The position numbers and the translations under genes are program-made. Under the pieces are notes generated by a model. It saw only the letters and a program-made list of their open reading frames with translations. It made no database searches and was not told the DNA's origin. From positions 1 through 35,876 of the forward strand of contig CAJOJR010000008.1 in NCBI GenBank assembly GCA_905235065.1: DNA of 35,876 bases. The letters run 5' to 3'. Position 1 is the stretch's first letter; each line of letters begins with the position of its first letter. Below, one piece after another: positions 20,522 to 30,300 of this stretch. The DNA is from an uncultured Bacilli bacterium. GTDB lineage: Bacteria > Bacillota_I > Bacilli_A > RF39 > UBA660.

Positions 20522-21259
20522 ATGGAAATTAAAAAAATAGAAGGATTTATATTAGGTAGTACTCCATATAATGAAAGTAGTAAAATATTAAATATATTAA
20601 CTCGTGAATATGGAATTATTGGGGTAATGTCTAAAGGATGCAAAAATATTAAAAGTAAACTTAAAATAGTAAGTGAAAATTTTACTTATGCTTATTTTTA
20701 TATGTATTTTAAAGAAGATAAATTAAGTACTTTAATTGGGGCAGACATTATAAATTATTTTCCTAATATAAGAAGTGATATAACTAAAGTGAGTTTTATG
20801 TCATATTTATCTGAATTAACTAAGAATGTTTATAAACATGAAGGAAATAGTGAGATATATGACTTATTTATATCAAGTTTATTAAAAATAGAAGAAGGAT
20901 TTAATCCTTTGGTTATAAGTAATATTCTTGAACTTAAGTATTTAGATTATTTAGGCGTATCAATAAATTTAGATGGTTGTGTTGTATGTGGAAGTAAAAG
21001 TATTGTGACTCTGTCTTATCAAAAAGGTGGTTATGTTTGTAAAGATTGTAGGACTGCAGAACCTATTATTAATGAGAAAGTATTAAAAACATTAAGGCTT
21101 TATTATTATGTTGATATTAGCAAAATATCTAAACTAGACATAAGTGATAGTGTAACTCATGAAATAGATAGATTTTTAAATACTTATTATGATAGCTATA
21201 CTGGACTTTATTTAAAAAGTAAGAAATTTTTAGAAACGTTAAAAAATATTGAAAAGTAA
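20522..21259 (+). CDS. recO: DNA repair protein RecO
   Basis: RecFOR-pathway mediator that anneals ssDNA and loads RecA at gaps. The N-terminal OB fold includes KKIEGFILGSTPYNESSKILNILTREYG and KGCKNIKSKL; a C-terminal zinc finger is CVVCGSK (about 153) and VCKDC (about 173). 245 residues, usual length. It has no ribosome binding site and appears leaderless. In Bacilli it follows era/yqzL, as here. Confidence 0.93.
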   Translation: MEIKKIEGFILGSTPYNESSKILNILTREYGIIGVMSKGCKNIKSKLKIVSENFTYAYFYMYFKEDKLSTLIGADIINYFPNIRSDITKVSFMSYLSELTKNVYKHEGNSEIYDLFISSLLKIEEGFNPLVISNILELKYLDYLGVSINLDGCVVCGSKSIVTLSYQKGGYVCKDCRTAEPIINEKVLKTLRLYYYVDISKISKLDISDSVTHEIDRFLNTYYDSYTGLYLKSKKFLETLKNIEK

Positions 21260-21278
21260 ATATCATTAATGTTAAAAT
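21249..21278 (+). promoter_or_regulatory. promoter of the ireB-ruvX-yrzB-mltG operon
   Basis: TTGAAA (21249-21254), 18-bp spacer, extended -10 TGTTAAAAT (TAAAAT at 21273-21278). The -35 box lies within the last codons of recO. Confidence 0.6.
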
Positions 21279-21299
21279 ATAAGTGTAGGATGTGATAAT

Positions 21300-21539
21300 A
21301 TGGAAACTACAAAAATTTTTGATACACAAGAGCTTAATTTGGCTAATCAAAAAGAAACTTTGAAAGGAATATATGAAGATCTTGAAGAACACGGATATGA
21401 TGCTTCTAAACAGTTGGTTGGTTATCTTATAAGTGGAGATCCTGGGTATATTTCAAGTTATAAGGAATGCAGAAGTAGAATTTTGGAATTGGATAGGAAT
21501 TCTATTTTGGAGTTCATGCTTAAGGAATATATAAAATGA
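21300..21539 (+). CDS. ireB: IreB-family regulatory phosphoprotein
   Basis: A 79-residue protein of the IreB/UPF0297 (YrzL) family. In enterococci IreB is phosphorylated by the PASTA kinase IreK and affects cephalosporin resistance. Family blocks: METTKIFDTQEL, LEEHGYDASKQLVGYLISGDPGYISSY, and REMLKEYI-like end EFMLKEYIK. AGGATGTGAT precedes the ATG. It overlaps ruvX by 4 bases, the conserved ireB-ruvX order. Confidence 0.92.
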   Translation: METTKIFDTQELNLANQKETLKGIYEDLEEHGYDASKQLVGYLISGDPGYISSYKECRSRILELDRNSILEFMLKEYIK

Positions 21540-21970
21540 GATATTTAGGACTTGATTATGGGGCAAGAACGTTAGGAGTATCTATATCTGATGAAACAGG
21601 GACTATTGCATCCACTTTAAAAACAATAAGATATACAGAAGATAAAGAACTTTTAGTAGAACTTTCTAAAATAATAAAAGAATTTAATATAAAAGAAGTA
21701 GTATTAGGTCTTCCTTTAAATATGAATGGCACTAATAGTGTTAGGGGGGCTGAAACTTATTCATTTAAAACCAAGATAGAAAAGAATTTAAAAGTTAAAG
21801 TTCATCTTCAAGATGAAAGATTATCTACAGTCGAAGCAGAAAGAATACTAATTGGAAGTCATATAAGACGTAATAACAGAAAGAAAGTTATTGATAGTAT
21901 GGCTGCAGTTATTATACTTCAAACATTTTTGGATAAAGGAAAGGGTAATTATGAATACAGTATTGATTGA
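21536..21970 (+). CDS. ruvX: Holliday junction resolvase-like RuvX (YqgF)
   Basis: RNase-H-fold nuclease of the YqgF family, linked to 16S rRNA 5' processing and proposed Holliday-junction resolution. Active-site aspartate in LGLDYGARTLG (residues 4-14), GLPLNMNGT near 59, LQDERLSTVEA near 92, and a final aspartate in KKVIDSMAAVIILQ near 118. 144 residues. It overlaps both ireB (4 bases) and yrzB (20 bases). Confidence 0.93.
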   Translation: MRYLGLDYGARTLGVSISDETGTIASTLKTIRYTEDKELLVELSKIIKEFNIKEVVLGLPLNMNGTNSVRGAETYSFKTKIEKNLKVKVHLQDERLSTVEAERILIGSHIRRNNRKKVIDSMAAVIILQTFLDKGKGNYEYSID

Positions 21971-22193
21971 AAATCATAGTGGTAAGAAAAAAGAATTTAG
22001 ATTATTGTTTGAGTTCATTTGTGAGCGTGGTAGAAAATATGTTGTATTTACAGATGACAGATATTTAAATGATGGTTCACTTCATACAATTGTTGTTGCT
22101 TTAAATAATAAAAATAAAGTATTAAAATCAAGACCAACTATTGAAGATATGAAATATATTGAAAGATTCATGTTATCTTTAAGCGGTGAATAA
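21951..22193 (+). CDS. yrzB: DUF1292 (YrzB/UPF0473) protein
   Basis: An 80-residue acidic-basic mixed protein of the DUF1292 family: a short beta region with KEFRLLFEFICERGRKYVVFTDD and the end EDMKYIERFMLSLSGE. Function unknown; the position between ruvX and mltG is conserved across Bacilli. The ORF track starts at 21891 within ruvX; ATG 21951 follows AAAGGAAAGGG. mltG begins 2 bases after its stop. Confidence 0.85.
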   Translation: MNTVLIENHSGKKKEFRLLFEFICERGRKYVVFTDDRYLNDGSLHTIVVALNNKNKVLKSRPTIEDMKYIERFMLSLSGE

Positions 22194-22195
22194 AA

Positions 22196-23299
22196 ATGAA
22201 TGAAAAAAAATTAAAATTGAATAAATTAAAAATTTTGTTATTATCTATTGCGTTATTTATATTAATAGTTTTATTAATAATTATTTTATTGTATAAAAAT
22301 TTAACTTCTCCTGTTAATAAGAAAGATAAAAACATATATACTTTTGAAGTTAAAAGTGGTGAAAATTATTCATCAATCGCCGATGATTTAAAAAAAGAAA
22401 AATATATTAAAAATGAATTAATGTTTAAAGTATTTGTAAAGTTTATGAAACCCAAAAGTTTAGAAGCAGGTATTTATGAATTATCACCTTCAATGAATTT
22501 AAGATCTATTGTAAATACATTATCAAGTGGTGCTAAAGATACAAGAGAAATTGTTAAGATTACTTTTGTAGAAGGCAAAAATATGAGATATGTTATTAAT
22601 AAAATAACAGAAAACTTTGATATATCAGAGGAAGATATTTTAGATAAATTAAAAGATGAAGAGTATTTAAATTCTTTAATTGAAAAATATTTTGTAATAA
22701 CAGATGAGATTAAGAATAAAAATATTTATTATTCTTTAGAGGGATATTTATATCCAGATACTTATGTGTTTTATAAAGACTCTACTATCGAAGAAATATT
22801 TGAAAAAATGATAGATAATTTGGATAGTAAATTAACTCAGTATAAAGATGAAATAGAGAATAGTGGTTATACTTTTCATCAAATGTTAACACTTGCTTCA
22901 ATTGTTGAAGCAGAAGCTGGTAAATCAAATGATAGAAAAGGTGTAGCAAGTGTATTTTATAATAGACTTAAAGATAAGTGGGCGCTTGGTAGTGATGTAA
23001 CCACTTATTATGCTGAAAAACTTGAATTATGGAGTAGAGATTTATACACAAAAGAAATAAAGAGTTGTAACTCATATAACACGAGAGCTTCTTGTATGGC
23101 TGGTAAGCTTCCAGTTGGACCAATATGCAATCCTTCAATTAATTCGGTAATTGCTTCAATTGAACCAAGTGAAACAGAATATTATTATTTTGTTGCTGAT
23201 GTATATGGAAACACATATTTTAGTAAAACTGCTTCTGAACATATTTCAACAGTTAATAGATTAAAGAAAGAGGGCAAATGGTATGAATATGGTAACTAA
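22196..23299 (+). CDS. mltG: endolytic transglycosylase MltG
   Basis: Membrane-bound lytic transglycosylase (YceG fold) that cuts nascent peptidoglycan strands, setting glycan length. One N-terminal transmembrane helix (about 13-35), a LysM-like domain (VKSGENYSSIADDLKKEKYI, about 52), and the catalytic domain with Glu in LASIVEAEAG (about 236), VFYNRL and PVGPICNPS (about 305). 367 residues, usual length. A CysX pair (KSCNSYNTRASC) is present in the catalytic domain. It overlaps trmR by 17 bases. Confidence 0.94.
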   Translation: MNEKKLKLNKLKILLLSIALFILIVLLIIILLYKNLTSPVNKKDKNIYTFEVKSGENYSSIADDLKKEKYIKNELMFKVFVKFMKPKSLEAGIYELSPSMNLRSIVNTLSSGAKDTREIVKITFVEGKNMRYVINKITENFDISEEDILDKLKDEEYLNSLIEKYFVITDEIKNKNIYYSLEGYLYPDTYVFYKDSTIEEIFEKMIDNLDSKLTQYKDEIENSGYTFHQMLTLASIVEAEAGKSNDRKGVASVFYNRLKDKWALGSDVTTYYAEKLELWSRDLYTKEIKSCNSYNTRASCMAGKLPVGPICNPSINSVIASIEPSETEYYYFVADVYGNTYFSKTASEHISTVNRLKKEGKWYEYGN

Positions 23300-23885
23300 T
23301 AAAATACTGGAAATGGAAGAGTACGCCGAAAAAAATGACATACCAATTATGCAAAAATCAGGACTTGAATATATTCAAAGAAAGATAAATAGTATTAATG
23401 CTAAGAATATATTGGAACTTGGTACTGCGATAGGATATTCAACAATTTGCTTCGCAAGTGTTTCGGATGATATTAAAATAACGTCTATCGAAAGAAATGA
23501 AGAAAGATATAAAGAAGCTGTTAAGAATGTTAATGACATCAATTATAATGATAGAGTTAATCTTATTCTAGCTGATGCTCTTGAAATTGATTTGACAGAT
23601 AAATATGATTTGATTATAATAGATGCCGCTAAAGGAAAAAATATAGATTTCTTTAACAAATATAAAAATAATTTAAATAAAAACGGCATTATGATTTTTG
23701 ACAATATGAATTTTCATGGTCTTGTAGGTAAAAGCGATTCTATTAAAGGTAAGAATCTAAGAAATTTAGTTAGAAAAATCGAAATATTTAGAGAATTCAT
23801 ATCTGTGCAAGAAGATTATTATGCTCTCTTTATTGAAGTTGGAGATGGACTATGCATATGCGAGAGAAAAAAAGATATTTTATAA
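23283..23885 (+). CDS. trmR: tRNA 5-hydroxyuridine methyltransferase (TrmR-like)
   Basis: SAM-dependent O-methyltransferase of the YrrM/TrmR type, 200 residues. Motif I is ILELGTAIGYST (about 40), motif with acidic residue TSIERNEERYKEA, and the metal-binding IIIDAAKGKN...MIFDNMNFHG (about 118-142). In B. subtilis TrmR methylates ho5U34 to mo5U34 in tRNA. The assignment is strengthened by the neighbours, a U32-like protein and a TrhP-like U32 protein that make ho5U. It overlaps mltG by 17 bases; start ATG 23283, or the in-frame ATG 6 bases later. Confidence 0.88.
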   Translation: MNMVTNKILEMEEYAEKNDIPIMQKSGLEYIQRKINSINAKNILELGTAIGYSTICFASVSDDIKITSIERNEERYKEAVKNVNDINYNDRVNLILADALEIDLTDKYDLIIIDAAKGKNIDFFNKYKNNLNKNGIMIFDNMNFHGLVGKSDSIKGKNLRNLVRKIEIFREFISVQEDYYALFIEVGDGLCICERKKDIL

Positions 23886-24664
23886 TTCCAAATGATAAAA
23901 AAATGAATGAATATAATAATGATTCATTCATTTTGCCTTTAAAAGATTTTGCGGTTGGATTTGATGCGTATTTTGATTCTGATGAAATTAATAAACTTTC
24001 ATCAATTTATAATGTATCTATAATTATTAATAAATTTATTCATGAAACTGATTTAGAACTTATAAAAAAAGAGTTATTAAAGCTTAATAATATTGAGTAT
24101 TTTTTTGTTGAAGATTTTTCTTTAATGAATTATATACCTATAGAAAAGATAGTGTTATATCCTAATCATATAATTTCAAATTATTATAGTGTTAATTATT
24201 TAAAAGAATTGGGTTTTGATAATGTAGTTGTGTCTAATGAACTTACTATAGATGAATTAGTTGATATAAACAACCACACTAAATCTAATTTATTTTATAA
24301 TTTAATTTCTAAAAATAATTTAATGTATTCTAAAAGAGAACTTTTAACTAATTATTATGATAATTATGATATAAATGATAGAGGTAATAGAATTGTTGTT
24401 AATGAAGCGGTAAGTGATCATGAATTAATTATTAAAGAAGAAAATAAAGCAACAACTATATTTAATAATAAAATTTTTTGTGCGAATAAATATTTAGATA
24501 AATTAGACGGTTATAATTTTATTGTTAATTTATCAAATATAGATGAAAATGATAAAAAAGTAATATTAGATAATTTTGATAATGAAGAATTATATAAATT
24601 AATAGACTCTGACTTTTATTTTCTTGAAAATAAAATAGTATACAAGGTGGGTGATTTAAAATGA
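23852..24664 (+). CDS. divergent U32-peptidase-like protein (YrrN position)
   Basis: A 270-residue protein in the place of YrrN (TrhP1-like). It has the alternating helix/strand pattern of a TIM barrel (VSIIINKFIHETDLELIKKEL; VVVSNELTIDELVDINN) but very weak sequence identity and none of the cysteine cluster of catalytic U32 proteins (a single Cys in IFCANKYL). It overlaps trmR by 34 bases and the U32 gene by 4, so it is part of the same unit. Probably a partner or degenerate paralogue of the downstream U32 protein. Start ATG 23852 after GGAGATGG; 23858 is possible. The identification rests partly on gene order. Confidence 0.65.
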   Translation: MHMREKKRYFIIPNDKKMNEYNNDSFILPLKDFAVGFDAYFDSDEINKLSSIYNVSIIINKFIHETDLELIKKELLKLNNIEYFFVEDFSLMNYIPIEKIVLYPNHIISNYYSVNYLKELGFDNVVVSNELTIDELVDINNHTKSNLFYNLISKNNLMYSKRELLTNYYDNYDINDRGNRIVVNEAVSDHELIIKEENKATTIFNNKIFCANKYLDKLDGYNFIVNLSNIDENDKKVILDNFDNEELYKLIDSDFYFLENKIVYKVGDLK

Positions 24665-25839
24665 ATAAACCAGAACTTTTAGCACCTGCTGGAGATTTAA
24701 CTAGATTAAAATGGGCTCTTGATTATGGAGCAGATGCAGTATATATTGGTGGTTATGATTATAGCCTAAGAGCTAATGCTAATAACTTTTCAATTGAAGA
24801 GATTAAAGAAGCCTGCAACTATGCTCATAAATATGGTAAAAAAATATATGTTACTGTAAATATGATATTTCATAACGAAGACTTTAAAAATTTAGATAAT
24901 TATTTAAAAGAATTAGAAAATGCAAATGTTGATTCATTAATAGTAAGTGATTTTGGAGTAATATCTAGGATAAAAGCATTAAATTTAAAAATACCATTTT
25001 TTATTTCAACTCAAATGTCAATTACTAATCACGATGTAATCAATTTCTATGAATCAATTGGAGCTTATAGAGTAGTGCTTGCTAGAGAATGCTCAAGAGA
25101 AGATATTAAAAGTATAAAGAAGCATTCTAAAATTGAAACTGAAACATTCATACATGGTGCAATGTGTACTTCTTATAGTGGTAGATGTGTTATGTCAAAT
25201 TATGTGACATTAAGAGATTCAAATAGAGGGGGATGTTCTCAAATATGTAGATTCACTTTTAAAAATCAAGATAATCCTGAGTTTGCAATGTCATCAAAAG
25301 ATTTAAACATGATTGAATATATTGAAGATATGATTAATATTGGAGTTGAATCATTTAAAATTGAAGGAAGAATGAAAAGCTTATATTATATTGCAACGGT
25401 TACTAATGCGTATAGAAATATAATTGATAAAGTAATAAATAAAACATTAACAAAAGAAACATTAGAATATTATAAGAGAGTATTAAATAGATGTTCTAAT
25501 AGAGAAAATGCCCCACAATTTTATAATAAATATCCTACTGTTTCTGAGCAATATTTTAGTGGTAGACAAGAGGAAAGTAATCAAGATTTTTTAGCAATAG
25601 TTAAATATTATGATGAACAAAGTAATATGGCTATTATTGAAGAAAGAAATTTCTTTAAAGTTGGAAGTGAAGTTGAAATATTTGGTCCTAATATGGAACC
25701 AATTGCATATAAAATTAATACAATATTAAATGATAAGAATGAGTCAGTTGACGCTGCTAGGCATCCACAAGAAATCCTTAAAATAAACGTTCCATGCAAG
25801 GTATGTAAAGGAGATATTATAAGGGTTAAAGTTTCTTGA
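24661..25839 (+). CDS. trhP: U32-family tRNA hydroxylation protein (TrhP/YrrO-like)
   Basis: A 392-residue U32 'peptidase' protein, of the group that builds 5-hydroxyuridine at tRNA position 34 (TrhP), rather than a protease. N-terminal barrel: PELLAPAGDLTRLKWALDYGADAVYIGG. The Fe-S/cysteine cluster is seen as MCTSYSGRCVMSN, RGGCSQICRF (about 170-200). FKIEGRMKSLYYIATVTNAYR (about 238) is a family block; a C-terminal beta domain follows (VEIFGPNMEP). It overlaps the upstream U32-like gene by ATGA. Its TGA stop forms part of the greA -35 box. Confidence 0.88.
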   Translation: MNKPELLAPAGDLTRLKWALDYGADAVYIGGYDYSLRANANNFSIEEIKEACNYAHKYGKKIYVTVNMIFHNEDFKNLDNYLKELENANVDSLIVSDFGVISRIKALNLKIPFFISTQMSITNHDVINFYESIGAYRVVLARECSREDIKSIKKHSKIETETFIHGAMCTSYSGRCVMSNYVTLRDSNRGGCSQICRFTFKNQDNPEFAMSSKDLNMIEYIEDMINIGVESFKIEGRMKSLYYIATVTNAYRNIIDKVINKTLTKETLEYYKRVLNRCSNRENAPQFYNKYPTVSEQYFSGRQEESNQDFLAIVKYYDEQSNMAIIEERNFFKVGSEVEIFGPNMEPIAYKINTILNDKNESVDAARHPQEILKINVPCKVCKGDIIRVKVS

Positions 25840-25864
25840 CAAATGACTCAATTTGTTGTATCAT
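25836..25864 (+). promoter_or_regulatory. promoter of greA
   Basis: TTGACA (25836-25841), 17-bp spacer, TATCAT (25859-25864). The -35 overlaps the stop codon of the U32 gene. AAAAGGAG at 25877-25884 is the ribosome binding site. Confidence 0.8.
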
Positions 25865-25894
25865 TATCTAGTCGACAAAAAGGAGAAATGCAAA

Positions 25895-26368
25895 ATGACA
25901 AACAAAGAAATTTTTCTAACAAGTGAAGGTTATTTGGAATTAGAGCAAGAATTGAATTATCTTAAGTTAGAAAAAAGACCTAAAGTAATTAACGCTTTAA
26001 AAGAGGCTAGAGCTTTAGGAGATTTATCAGAAAATGCCGAATATGATGCTGCTAGAAGTGAACAAGCTTCTACTGAAAATAGAATTAAACAAATAGAGTA
26101 TTCACTTGAACATGCAGTAATAATAGATGAAAACGAAAAGAAAGATGGTACAGTTGGACTTGGTTCTACAGTAATTCTTCAATATGATGGTGATGATGAT
26201 ACAGAAGAATACAAAATAGTTGGTAGTGCTGAAGCAGATCCATTTAATAATAAAATATCAAATGAATCTCCAATTGCTGCTGCCATTCTTAATAAAAAAG
26301 TAGGGTCTACTGTTGAAGTAAGCTCACCTGATGGTGTTTATAAAGTAAAAATAGTAAATGTTGCTTAA
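25895..26368 (+). CDS. greA: transcription elongation factor GreA
   Basis: Rescues backtracked RNA polymerase by stimulating RNA cleavage through the secondary channel. 157 residues: an N-terminal coiled coil (EGYLELEQELNYLKLEKRPKVINALKEARALGDLSENAEYDAARSEQ) with the acidic tip motif GDLSENAEYDAA, then the FKBP-like domain (VGLGSTVILQYDG, SNESPIAAAILNKKVGSTVEV). The track start at 25853 lies before the ribosome binding site; ATG 25895 follows AAAAGGAGAAATGC. It has its own promoter; a terminator begins at its stop. Confidence 0.96.
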   Translation: MTNKEIFLTSEGYLELEQELNYLKLEKRPKVINALKEARALGDLSENAEYDAARSEQASTENRIKQIEYSLEHAVIIDENEKKDGTVGLGSTVILQYDGDDDTEEYKIVGSAEADPFNNKISNESPIAAAILNKKVGSTVEVSSPDGVYKVKIVNVA

Positions 26369-26385
26369 ACATTTACTTTTTTTTT
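26353..26385 (+). terminator. terminator of greA
   Basis: AGTAAATGTT / AACATTTACT, 10-bp stem, 5-nt loop, then a T9 tract. The greA stop TAA lies in the loop region. Confidence 0.9.
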
Positions 26386-26393
26386 GATATAAT
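26385..26393 (+). promoter_or_regulatory. extended -10 of holA fused to the greA terminator T-tract
   Basis: The last T of the terminator run is the T of TGATATAAT. The -35 position would lie in the descending arm of the hairpin. GAGGG at 26400-26404 is the ribosome binding site. Confidence 0.65.
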
Positions 26394-26409
26394 TTTTTTG
26401 AGGGATAAT

Positions 26410-27345
26410 ATGATTAATGTTTTATATGGAATTCAAAGTGATTTAATTGAAAATTATATAGAAGATTTTGTTAAAAAGAATAAATTAAATAATATAATAA
26501 AATATGACTATAATGATATAAATATTGATACAGTTATTGAAGAAGCATCTTACTTAGACTTATTTGGTGATAAAAAGTTGATTATATTATATAATTGTAA
26601 ATTTTTAACAAGTGAAGAGACATTAGACAACAAATATTTTGAAGATTACATAAATAATCAAAATCAAGTTAACTATTTATTTTTAATAACTAATAATGAG
26701 AATTTAGATGAAAGAAAAAAAATAGTAAAACTATTAAGAAAAAGTTGTGAAGTTAAAGAATTTAATAAATTTAATGAATATGATGCTTATAAATATGTAA
26801 GTGAATTATTTAAGGATGATGGATATTTGATAGAAGAAAAAGCAATAAAAGAAATAGTAAGTAGATTGTCATCTAATATAGGTATGATAAAAAATGAAGT
26901 GGATAAATTAAAATTATATAAATTAGATGATAAGAATATAGTTTTGAATGATGTTTTAGAAATAACCTCAATACTACCAGAAGACAATGTATTTAAGATT
27001 GTTGATGCATTAATAAATAATAATAAAGAAGAAATATTTAAGCTATATAATGACTTTAAATTGATTGGTGTAGATGAAATAGCTTTAATAGCTTTAATAG
27101 CTAATCAATTTAGATTTATGTATCAAGTAAAAGTATTATTAAATGATGGAAAGAATAAGAACGAAATAGTATCATTATTAAAATCTCACCCATATAAAAC
27201 GGAAATAACTATGAAAAAAGTATCAAATTATTCTGAAGAAAAGTTATTAGATATATTATATAATTTATCATTGATTGATGTTTCAGTTAAAACGGGAAAA
27301 GTTGATAAGGGCTATGCATTAGAAAATTTCTTTTTAAACTTATAG
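26410..27345 (+). CDS. holA: DNA polymerase III subunit delta
   Basis: Clamp-loader delta subunit, 311 residues. The N-terminal AAA-like domain lacks Walker motifs, as usual (INVLYGIQSDLIENYIEDFVKK; FGDKKLIILYNCKFL). The central and C-terminal collar region has the typical ILPEDNVFKIVDALINNNKEEIFKLYNDF and LIANQFRFMYQVKVLL...HPYKTEITMKKVSNYSEEKLLDILYNLSLIDVSVKTGKVD. The ORF track start is a TTG at 26398 inside the ribosome binding site; ATG 26410 is preferred. The stop codon overlaps a terminator. Confidence 0.88.
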   Translation: MINVLYGIQSDLIENYIEDFVKKNKLNNIIKYDYNDINIDTVIEEASYLDLFGDKKLIILYNCKFLTSEETLDNKYFEDYINNQNQVNYLFLITNNENLDERKKIVKLLRKSCEVKEFNKFNEYDAYKYVSELFKDDGYLIEEKAIKEIVSRLSSNIGMIKNEVDKLKLYKLDDKNIVLNDVLEITSILPEDNVFKIVDALINNNKEEIFKLYNDFKLIGVDEIALIALIANQFRFMYQVKVLLNDGKNKNEIVSLLKSHPYKTEITMKKVSNYSEEKLLDILYNLSLIDVSVKTGKVDKGYALENFFLNL

Positions 27346-27369
27346 TGATTGAAAAATATCACTATTTTT
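27342..27369 (+). terminator. terminator overlapping the holA stop
   Basis: ATAGTGAT / ATCACTAT, 8 bp, with an 8-nt loop and T5. The TAG of holA is in the rising arm. Confidence 0.75.
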
Positions 27370-27377
27370 GTTATATT
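27369..27377 (+). promoter_or_regulatory. extended -10 of the 1059-aa gene
   Basis: TGTTATATT directly follows the holA terminator T-tract; the expected leader before ATG 27397 is only about 13 bases. Confidence 0.45.
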
Positions 27378-27396
27378 ATTAAGTGGGATAGAAAAT

Positions 27397-30300
27397 ATGG
27401 AAGAGAGAATTTTGTTAGCTTTAGAAAATGTAGATGATAGTAATTATATTGATAAAATTATCAATTCTTTTTCGTATGAAGATAGGTTAAAGTTTTTTGA
27501 TAATAACTTTTCATCAAAAGATAAGGAAATTTATAATAATTTAAAATATATTTTAACTGATGATGAAATTAGTGAAATATTGAGAAATAAATATGAAAAT
27601 GAAACAGTAGGTTCAATGGTTGAAGCTATTAATAACAAATATTTACTTTGCCTTTTTAATTCAATTGGTATAGATAATAAAGTAAAGGAATTTTTAAGGT
27701 TGGATAAAACTCTTATGATATATACATGTAATAACATTTTTAATACCGATGAATTAAGAAAAGGTTTAATTGATGGAATTAAAAAAATAGATGAAGACCA
27801 TGATTCACTAGATAGAGTTGTAAATTCTATTATTAACAATATAAAAGATATTGATTTAAAATTAAAATGTATTGATAAGATTGCTAAGATATATCCTAAA
27901 ATATACTTGTATAGTCATATTATTAACATAGATGAAAGCAAAGCGGATCATTATTTTAATGATTTAGGTTTAAGTGACATAACCAAATCAATTTTGATAT
28001 TAAAATGTTCTGATGCACAAATAGCAAAAAAGTATTTTCTAAAATTAGAAGATGATATAGCTAAAGCAAATGCATTTAGAAGATTTGGTATGCAGTTTAT
28101 TGAAGCGTCAAATAAGTTTTTGGATGATGAGGATAAGCATATAGATAATAATTTTACTTTTGAAGATTTAAAAGAAATGTTTCTTTCAGCTAAAGATAAA
28201 AACAATAGAATGTTAATGCTTTTAAAATATAGTGATGCTGAAAAATTTAAATTTTTACCTTTACTTTCAGAAGAAGAAAAAATTGAGTTACTTAGTAATG
28301 TGAGTGATTCAAAGCAATTGTTTAAAGGTTTAAATTATTTAAATGGTATATTAAGTATTACTAGAGTATTAATGTTTTATAAAGGAAAATTTCCTAGGTA
28401 TAGTCAAGAATATAGTAAATTTATCTCTTCTTATGCTGAGATTTTTAACGTTAATTTAGAGCATTTAGTTGAACTTTGTAAAGTTACATCGCTTGAAATA
28501 ATTACGGATTTGGATAATAAAAATATTAGATCACTAATTAATATGGATGATATGGATTTTAATAAATTTGTTTCATTTTTCAAACAAGACAATACTAAAT
28601 TGACTACATACACTTTAAATAATATATTTGATGCCTTTGCGAATAAATCTTTTAATCTTAATTATGACTATATAATGCATTATTATGTTGATGTAATGGT
28701 TTGCTGTCAAAGAAAAGATGATAGTGCCAAAGAAATTATAAAAAGAGTTTTATTTGACTTAGATTATGATTCATTAAAAGGTTATACCGTTGACAGTTTA
28801 TATGATGCATTAGTTAATAATAATCCAACTGCTAAAAAAGATTTTCATGTGTTTTGTAACGAATACATAAAAAACATGAGAAAAAAAGAAGTTGAAATAA
28901 GTGTGGATATGTATAAAGATGAGTACTTAGAAAATGCGTATGAAGCAACTTCAGCAATTAAAGTGATAATGGAGCATGGTAATGAATGGATTTTTGATTA
29001 TTTATCTAAAATGGTGAATGAATTAAACCCAAGAGAAAAGAGTCTATTTGAAGATAAAGTTTTGTTTAATCAAATATATGAATTTAAACTAAATCCAATA
29101 TCATCCCCACCACAAATAGTAAAAACAAATATGTTTACATTTAATAAAATAATGGATAAATTCTATAATATATATAAAGATGATGATAGGGTACTTCAAA
29201 TACTAGACAGTTTTTCTATTAAAAAAGTCCCTGTCATACCTGATATTGATTCAAAATTCTTAATAGATATAATGAAACATTTAAATGCTCGCGAACTTAA
29301 AAACAAATTATTAAATGATGATAATTTATGTAAAACCTTGAATACATCATTAAAAAAGTATAGCTTTTTAGCTTTTAATGAACAGTTTAAAGATATTCAA
29401 TTAGAGGCTGATACATATTGTGATGGCGAAACCATTTCAAGTTTATTTTTAAATTATAGTGATATTATAAAAAGTTTAAAAAAATCTAATACGCCTATAA
29501 GTATGTCTTCTATATTAGATAATGCAGACACTTATAATAAATCTTCAAAAGTATATAAAGATGTTTTTGGTGAAGATAATTTTAGATTAATAACATTAAA
29601 TCCACCATTGAATAGAGCTAACAGTTTAAGGCAAGAAAGAAGAGAGGAATCTTTAAGAAATTATATTAAGTGTTATAAACGCACTAAGGTGGCTGTTCCT
29701 TCATTTGATGAAGATTTTGTAGTTAATAATAAGCAAATAAATGCGGTTGTCGGAAACTTTACAAATCCTATTAATCTTACACTTGGCGAAAGAACTGGTT
29801 CTTGCATGAGGAGTGGTGGCATTGGAGAAGATTTATATGACTTTTGTTTAAATAATGATAATGGTTTCCATATAGTCTTTTCCAATCCTGAAACAGGAGA
29901 ATTTATAAGTAGAGTAAGTGGCTTTAGAAATGGTAATACAGTGTTTTTAAATCTATTAAGAGAGAGCACTGTGGATAATTATGATTCAGATGATTTAATA
30001 AAAGTAATGAAACAAGTTGCAAATAGAATTATAGAAATGAGCAAAGAAAGTAATCATCCAATTGATAATGTTGTAATTTCTCCTGATAGAGCAATGGAAA
30101 ACTATGAAGTTGAGACAGTAAATTTGAATGCTTCAAATATTTTTAAAGGAATGAGTCGTTCATTTTGGTTTGATCTTAGTTCAAATAATGCAATGCTGTT
30201 ATCTAGTTCGAATGATGATTTATTGGTTCCAGTGAATTTAGGACAGTCTAATATTGACTATTATAATGTTCAAAGGGATAAAGTGAGATTAGCCGATAAT

